A stretch of 64,000 bases of DNA from Bradyrhizobium sp. CSA207 (GTDB taxonomy: Bacteria > Pseudomonadota > Alphaproteobacteria > Rhizobiales > Xanthobacteraceae): positions 62,001 through 126,000 of the forward strand of contig NZ_JAACFT010000025.1 of the NCBI RefSeq assembly GCF_029051685.1, in the 5' to 3' direction. Shown here piece after piece: positions 60,242 to 64,000 of the stretch. The translations under genes and the position numbers were made by a program. Within the stretch, counting starts at the first letter, position 1, and each line of letters opens with the position of its first letter. The notes under the pieces were generated by a model, which made no database searches, was not told the origin of the DNA, and saw only the letters and a list, made by a program, of their open reading frames with translations.

Positions 60242-61021
60242 TCAGTAGCAGGCACGGGGATCGGCCTGCACATACTGGCCGTTCGGATAGCGGTAGTAGC
60301 AATTGCCCTGAGCCAGATAGTAGCCCGGCTGCGAAGCGGCCGTGGCGCCTGCGATCGCGCCGGTCGCGCCGCCGAGAACCGCGCCCGCGGCTGCGCCGGT
60401 CGCATTGCCCGAAATCAGGCCACCCAGCACGCCTCCGACGATGGCGCCGCCAAGGGCGCTCGCGCCGGGATCGGCCGGCGGGGGCGGCGGAGGCGGCGCA
60501 TAGGCGACCGGAGGCGGCGCTGGCGCATAGGCCACCGGCGCGTCGTCGATATGATCTTCGGAGATGTAGGCGGGCGGGCCCTCGATCCGCTGCGGATAAT
60601 AGTACCGGACGCCGCCAACGTCCCACCACCAGCCGGAGCGGCCGTTGTAGACCCCATGGTGCCAACGCCCGCCATCCCAGGCGAGGTTGCCGCGATAGCT
60701 GTGTCCGCCCCAGTCGCGCGCCGGCGCGGGACCGCGTGTCATATAGCGACCGGGAGGCGGGCCGCCGCCGCCGTGAGGACCAGCGCCGGGACCCGGACCG
60801 GCATGAGCCGGCCCGCCAGGCTGTGGCGCTGGCCGGGCCGCCTGCTGCGGGGGTCCGCTGCGCATGTTCTGCGGATTGTGCTGCGGCGCGCCTGAACCCG
60901 GCCCCGGCGGCTGGCCGGAGTCCCTCGGCGGCCGGACCTCTTGCGCTTGCGCGGACAGCGCAAGCAATGACATGGCCGAAACCAAGGGAATGATGATCTT
61001 CATGCGGCTGAACGCACTCAT
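60242..61021 (-). CDS. Secreted Pro/Gly-rich protein with glycine-zipper domain, 259 aa
   Basis: Signal peptide (KIIIPLVSAMSLLALSAQAQ), a disordered Pro/Gly/His-rich region, an aromatic stretch (RDWGGHSYRGNLAWDGGRWH, YNGRSGWWWDVGGVRYYYPQ) and a Pro-rich spacer (APPPPPPPADPG), then a glycine-zipper of about 35 residues (ALGGAIVGGVLGGLISGNAT, GAAAGAVLGGATGAIAG) that can form a membrane hairpin, and a Tyr/Cys tail (GNCYYRYPNGQYVQADPRAC). Probably an envelope-associated protein. A longer upstream start (61105) is possible but would bury the signal peptide. Confidence 0.75.
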   Translation of the reverse strand: MSAFSRMKIIIPLVSAMSLLALSAQAQEVRPPRDSGQPPGPGSGAPQHNPQNMRSGPPQQAARPAPQPGGPAHAGPGPGAGPHGGGGPPPGRYMTRGPAPARDWGGHSYRGNLAWDGGRWHHGVYNGRSGWWWDVGGVRYYYPQRIEGPPAYISEDHIDDAPVAYAPAPPPVAYAPPPPPPPADPGASALGGAIVGGVLGGLISGNATGAAAGAVLGGATGAIAGATAASQPGYYLAQGNCYYRYPNGQYVQADPRACY

Positions 61022-61189
61022 GCGTGCTTGACCCCTACTCTCTCGATGCCGTGGTGCCCGCGCGATAGCCGATTCGGCTCGCGCCCGGGTGATGCCGGCT
61101 GACATGACTGACCTGCGTGGTCGGCTAAGTCCCGTTACAAATGTTTAAGATCACAGCAATTTTTCGTCCGGCGACCGACTGGACCGTCT

Positions 61190-61414
61190 CTAGCGGGCGG
61201 GCTCGATCACGTTGCAGTTGCGGCGCCCCGACATCAGGCAGTCCTGCATCTTGCTGGCGGCGGTGAGGTCGCGAGTTAGCCACCAGCCGACCCCCAGGAT
61301 GACGATGACGATGATCAGTCCGGCGATCGCGCCGCGGCGGTTGTCGCTGGATTGGGGCTTTGCTTGAGGCTTGGGTCGGGATCTGGGCATCTCGCCGGGG
61401 GCGGGCTTGGGCAT
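61190..61414 (-). CDS. Small single-pass membrane protein, 74 aa
   Basis: Pro/Lys/Arg-rich cytoplasmic N-terminus (MPKPAPGEMPRSRPKPQAKP), one membrane helix (IAGLIIVIVILGVGWWL) and a short periplasmic tail with two cysteines (KMQDCLMSGRRNCNVIEPAR) that could form a disulfide. AGGTAGCC precedes the ATG. The pattern of a lysine/proline-rich head, a helix and a Cys pair suggests a real, family-conserved small protein, but I cannot name it. Confidence 0.6.
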   Translation of the reverse strand: MPKPAPGEMPRSRPKPQAKPQSSDNRRGAIAGLIIVIVILGVGWWLTRDLTAASKMQDCLMSGRRNCNVIEPAR

Positions 61415-61504
61415 GGCTACCTGGTGGCGCGGACGAGACCGGCTTTATCACCTCTGCGACGTCGCGTCACATCCCGATCGGCCGCTCCAATTCAGCCTCC
61501 TAGT

Positions 61505-61741
61505 TCAGCCTCGGGTCGGCCTGACCAGGTCCTTGCGCGAGGTCTCGGTTGTCGGGGTCGCCTGCTGCACGCGAGGCGCGCAGGTCGTCAGCACGAACGC
61601 CGTCTGGCTGCACTCCCAGCCCGCGCCCAGAACCGCACTCTCGATCGGCTGAGGACGAGCGAACAGCAGCCCGGCACCGGCCAGCGCCGCCACCGTGAAC
61701 GTGATTACGAGAGCTTTCAGGCTCAGCCGGAAGAAAGTCAT
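61505..61741 (-). CDS. Small membrane-anchored or secreted protein, 78 aa
   Basis: Hydrophobic N-terminus MTFFRLSLKALVITFTVAAL then AGAGLLFARPQP, followed by SAVLGAGWECSQTAFVLTTC with two cysteines and a Thr-rich tail. GGAGCCCGGGC precedes the ATG at 61741, the best-supported start in a longer frame. Function unknown. Confidence 0.6.
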   Translation of the reverse strand: MTFFRLSLKALVITFTVAALAGAGLLFARPQPIESAVLGAGWECSQTAFVLTTCAPRVQQATPTTETSRKDLVRPTRG

Positions 61742-62007
61742 GCCCGGGCTCCGTCTTATATCGGGGCGGACGCTAGGCGCCGCCTTCGTCGTTCCCTTAT
61801 GAGGGACATCACAATTCGGCAGTTTTTCCTGGCTACGAACGATCGGCTGGTCCAGCGATTTTTCGTCTACCTGATCGGCTGCGATTATGGGTGGCTTTGC
61901 GACGCGCATGGATGTACACGCTGGCGTCACGGGGCACGCGTTTGATGCGGCCTGCGTACCCACGCGAATGATGTAAGGCTGAAAGCGAGGATGACAAGGC
62001 TCGTGCG

Positions 62008-62355
62008 ATGAGTGGATTCAGAGAACCCGGCTTTGCGGACCGGCAAAAAGCGGCGCAGGACGCACGTAAAAATCTTTTGAACAAGTTCAAGTCCCAACCG
62101 GGGCCTGACGATCCCGCCGTCGCGGCGCGGCGCGCCGAGCGTGAGATCGCCGCGGCGAAGCGCGCCGAAGCGAAGGCTGCCCGCGAGGCCGAGAAGGCTG
62201 AGCAGCGGCGTCGCGAGGAAGAGGCTGCGGCGCTCGAGGCTGCGCGGATCGCCCGCGAAGCCGAAGAAGCGGCCGCCAAGGCGGCCGAGGCCGAAGCCGA
62301 GCAAAAGGCCAGGCGCGACGCCCGCTATGCCGCCCGCAAAGCCAAGCGGAAGTAA
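62008..62355 (+). CDS. DUF6481-type Ala/Glu/Arg-rich coiled-coil protein, 115 aa
   Basis: MSGFREPGFADRQKAAQDAR followed by KNLLNKFKSQPGPDDPAVAA, then one continuous charged helix (RRAEREIAAAKRAEAKAARE and AEEAAAKAAEAEAEQKARRD) to a basic end. This is the composition of DUF6481 proteins of Alphaproteobacteria. No signal peptide. Family recognition is moderately secure, role unknown. Confidence 0.75.
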   Translation: MSGFREPGFADRQKAAQDARKNLLNKFKSQPGPDDPAVAARRAEREIAAAKRAEAKAAREAEKAEQRRREEEAAALEAARIAREAEEAAAKAAEAEAEQKARRDARYAARKAKRK

Positions 62356-62369
62356 CGCTCAATTGAAAT

Positions 62370-62393
62370 TGAACTGAGGCGCGCCTCAGTTCA
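62370..62393. other. Perfect 24-bp palindrome
   Basis: TGAACTGAGGCGCGCCTCAG then TTCA reads the same on both strands with no loop bases. It lies 15 bp after the DUF6481 gene and may be its terminator stem (no T-run), or a dimeric protein-binding site. Confidence 0.6.
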
Positions 62394-62474
62394 CACCTCG
62401 CTACGGAACGGTGTTACCGGGTCCGCGCATAAGCACGGCCCGACGACAGGCCCTGGATTCGAATTTGGAACGCT

Positions 62475-62499
62475 GGGCTCGCCTCAACGAGGCGAGCCC
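62475..62499. repeat. 11-bp-stem hairpin, fragment of a genomic repeat
   Basis: GGGCTCGCCTC / GAGGCGAGCCC with a three-base loop, immediately followed by CGGCATGACGG. The flanking CATGACGG and GGGCTCGCC sequences resemble half of the 'catgcccgggc' element found in pbpC, so this looks like a partial copy. It lies downstream of the MXKDX gene and might act as its terminator. Confidence 0.55.
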
Positions 62500-62517
62500 C
62501 GGCATGACGGCGCGAGA

Positions 62518-62763
62518 TCAGTTCTTCTTCATCATCCCGTCATCTTTCTTCATCCCGTCCTTCGACATCGTGTCCTTCTTCATGCCGTCGTCCTTGGACA
62601 TGGTGTCCTTCTTCATCATGCCGTCCTTGTGCATCGTATCCTTCTTCATCATGCCGTCATCCTTGCCCATCTTGTCCTGAGCGAAGGCGGCCGGCGAGAG
62701 CGCGAGGCCAAGCGAGAGAGCGGCAGCCGAGACGCCGAGCGCGATGCGGGTGCGAATGGTCAT
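62518..62763 (-). CDS. Secreted MXKDX pentapeptide-repeat protein, 81 aa
   Basis: Signal peptide (ARIALGVSAAALSLGLALSP-like, cleavage near AFA-QDK) followed by about 50 residues built from the repeat M-x-K-D-x, such as DGMMKKDTMHKDGMMKKDTM. The family is named after this repeat and occurs in proteobacterial periplasms, often in stress-inducible or metal-related contexts, with function not established. The DNA here is a tandem repeat of TGAAGAAGGACAC-like units (62521-62680), so its copy number can vary. Confidence 0.85.
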   Translation of the reverse strand: MTIRTRIALGVSAAALSLGLALSPAAFAQDKMGKDDGMMKKDTMHKDGMMKKDTMSKDDGMKKDTMSKDGMKKDDGMMKKN

Positions 62764-63114
62764 GACTAGTCTTCCCTTCGAGATGATGTTTGTCAGCGAC
62801 GGATGCCGCTATCCAGTCTCGACGGATCGATGGCCGACCTTGTTACGCCGCCCCCGACAAATTTCCCCGAACCGCTGCCGCCCATCGTTGCCCTCCATGC
62901 GTTGACCGCGATCACGGCCGCGCGAGCCGGGCCGTTGCGCGGACGAAGGCCGACCGCAAGTGTGCGGTGCAGCAAGACCAACCCTTGCCGCGGCATTCGG
63001 TCTCGAACTATCAGATGAGAGAATATCGGGTGAAAGACCGGCTAGAATGGGCCCAAGCGTCGGTCCCAAAGACCCAAATCACGCCAAACAAGAATCGTCC
63101 AAGGGGATAAAACC
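62764..63114. other. 351-bp intergenic region upstream of the TRAP gene
   Basis: Contains only short open stretches in several frames with no ribosome-binding sites. It should hold divergent promoters for the MXKDX and TRAP genes, but no EcfG or clear housekeeping boxes were found. Confidence 0.45.
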
Positions 63115-64000
63115 ATGTTCACGCGCCGCCATTTGCTCGCGACCGCCGTCGCGGCACCCGCCATTCTCCGCTTCGGCACCGGCACCGCGCATGCCGCGAC
63201 CACGCTGAAGATCTCGCATCAATTCCCCGGCGGCACCATCGACAAGGGCGATTTCCGCGACCGGCTGTGCCGCATGTTTGCCGCCGAAGTGACCAAGCGC
63301 AGCAATGGCGACATCGCCGCGGAAATCTATCCGAACTCATCGCTGATCAAGACCAACGCGCAGTTCTCCGCGATGCGCAAGGGCGCGCTCGATATCAGCC
63401 TCTATCCGATGCCCTACGCCGGCGGCGAATTGCCGGAGACCAATATCGGCCTGATGCCCGGCCTGGTCACGACCTACGACCAGGGCCTGCGCTGGAAGAA
63501 GGAGCCGGTCGGCAAGGCGCTGACCGATTTCCTCGCCGACAAGGGCATCATCCTGCTCACCTGGGTGTGGCAGGCCGGCGGCGTTGCCAGCCGCTCCAAG
63601 CCGATCGTGGCGCCGGAAGATGCCAAGGGGATGAAGGTGCGCGGCGGCTCGCGCGAGATGGACATGGTGCTCCAGACCGCCGGCGCCTCGGTCCTGTCGG
63701 TGCCGTCGAACGAAATCTACGCGGCGATGCAGACCGGCGCATGCGATGCCGGCATCACCTCCTCCACCAGCCTGATCTCGTTCCGGCTGGAAGAGGTCGC
63801 AAAATCGCTAACCTCGGGCGCAGGCGCCTCCTACTGGTTCATGCTCGAGCCGCTGATGATGTCGAAGGCGATCTTCGACAAGCTGCCCAAGAATCAGCAG
63901 GACGTCCTGCTCGCGGTCGGCACCGAGCTCGAAGCCTTCGGCCGCAAGGGCGCGCAGGACGACGACGTCGAGGTCGCCAAGGTCTATGAGAAGGCCGGCG
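63115..64000 (+). CDS. TRAP transporter solute-binding protein DctP family, 3' end beyond window
   Basis: Periplasmic binding subunit of a tripartite ATP-independent transporter for organic acids. About 295 residues are visible: a Tat-like signal (MFTRRHLLATAVAAPAILRF), then ATTLKISHQFPGGTIDKGDF, FAAEVTKRSNGDIAAEIYPN, the ligand-anion Arg region PEDAKGMKVRGGSREMDMVL and AGASVLSVPSNEIYAAMQTG. AAGGGGATAAAACC precedes the ATG. The partner membrane genes should follow past 64000. Substrate unknown. Confidence 0.9.
   Translation, partial: MFTRRHLLATAVAAPAILRFGTGTAHAATTLKISHQFPGGTIDKGDFRDRLCRMFAAEVTKRSNGDIAAEIYPNSSLIKTNAQFSAMRKGALDISLYPMPYAGGELPETNIGLMPGLVTTYDQGLRWKKEPVGKALTDFLADKGIILLTWVWQAGGVASRSKPIVAPEDAKGMKVRGGSREMDMVLQTAGASVLSVPSNEIYAAMQTGACDAGITSSTSLISFRLEEVAKSLTSGAGASYWFMLEPLMMSKAIFDKLPKNQQDVLLAVGTELEAFGRKGAQDDDVEVAKVYEKAG

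Noticed and set aside
61799..61946. 48-codon plus-strand frame starting MRDITIRQFFLATND
   Set aside because: No ribosome-binding site, no family, and composition unlike the neighbouring small genes.
62790..63110. Overlapping short frames upstream of the TRAP gene
   Set aside because: Several frames are open at once without ribosome-binding sites, which is expected in GC-rich non-coding DNA.
1..64000. CRISPR arrays, prophages and insertion sequences
   Set aside because: No regularly spaced direct repeats, integrase, transposase or phage structural genes were found.

Overview
The window looks like about 64 kb of a Bradyrhizobium (Nitrobacteraceae, Alphaproteobacteria) chromosome. Support comes from the ntrB-dusB / ispDF block, the fused IspDF, the lipA-coq10 pair, the valS-popZ-tolC-pcm block, the Aap amino-acid transporter, two perfect EcfG-type (GGAAC-N16-CGTT) promoters, and several of the inverted-repeat families that litter Bradyrhizobium intergenic DNA. 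GC content and codon use are uniformly high and I see no insertion sequence, phage or CRISPR array. The assignment rests on recognition of families and gene order, not on a search.

Layout. 1-13 kb is housekeeping: nitrogen sensor NtrB (cut by the left edge) and tRNA-dihydrouridine synthase, isoprenoid IspDF, PncC/CinA, lipoyl synthase with Coq10/RatA, 3-methyladenine glycosylase, valyl-tRNA synthetase, PopZ, TolC and a Pcm-like methyltransferase. 13-15 kb holds tRNA-Asn, a small secreted protein and a repeat. 14.1-21.1 kb is a minus-strand cluster for uptake and hydrolysis of an amide-like compound: a solute-binding protein, a fused ABC permease-ATPase, an acetamidase/formamidase, a second acetamidase fused to an AraC-type regulator, and a RidA protein. 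21-23.7 kb has several small genes, tRNA-Cys, a DTW-domain enzyme and the scar of a deleted polysaccharide ABC exporter. 23.7-32.9 kb is a complete MdtABC-like RND efflux operon with two different pump subunits, an adaptor and an outer-membrane lipoprotein.

33.5-44.6 kb carries a cyclopropane-fatty-acid synthase-like methyltransferase, cysteine synthase, a DUF805 protein, the general amino-acid transporter aapJQMP, cystathionine beta-lyase and a Na/Pi cotransporter. 44.6-48.4 kb is a four-gene envelope-glycolipid operon (LAB_N protein, GT2, PAP2 phosphatase, ArnT-like GT39). 48.4-55.8 kb pairs penicillin-binding protein 1C with a 1734-residue alpha-2-macroglobulin that keeps its thioester motif. 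After tRNA-Arg and a repeat comes an unrecognised protein with a PLP-enzyme-like fold signature. 58-63 kb is a run of very small genes for secreted, membrane and basic proteins, ending in a TRAP-transporter binding protein cut by the right edge.

The most interesting signals are: (i) an apparent general-stress small RNA of about 75-80 nt at 59.17-59.25 kb, with a perfect EcfG promoter on one side, an intrinsic terminator on the other and two C-rich loops; a second perfect EcfG promoter 0.6 kb away sits only 8 nt from a start codon; (ii) the AraC-acetamidase fusion beside a stand-alone acetamidase paralogue; (iii) a genomic repeat that has become part of the coding sequence of pbpC; (iv) the orphan PLP-like protein; and (v) the exporter deletion scar next to tRNA-Cys.
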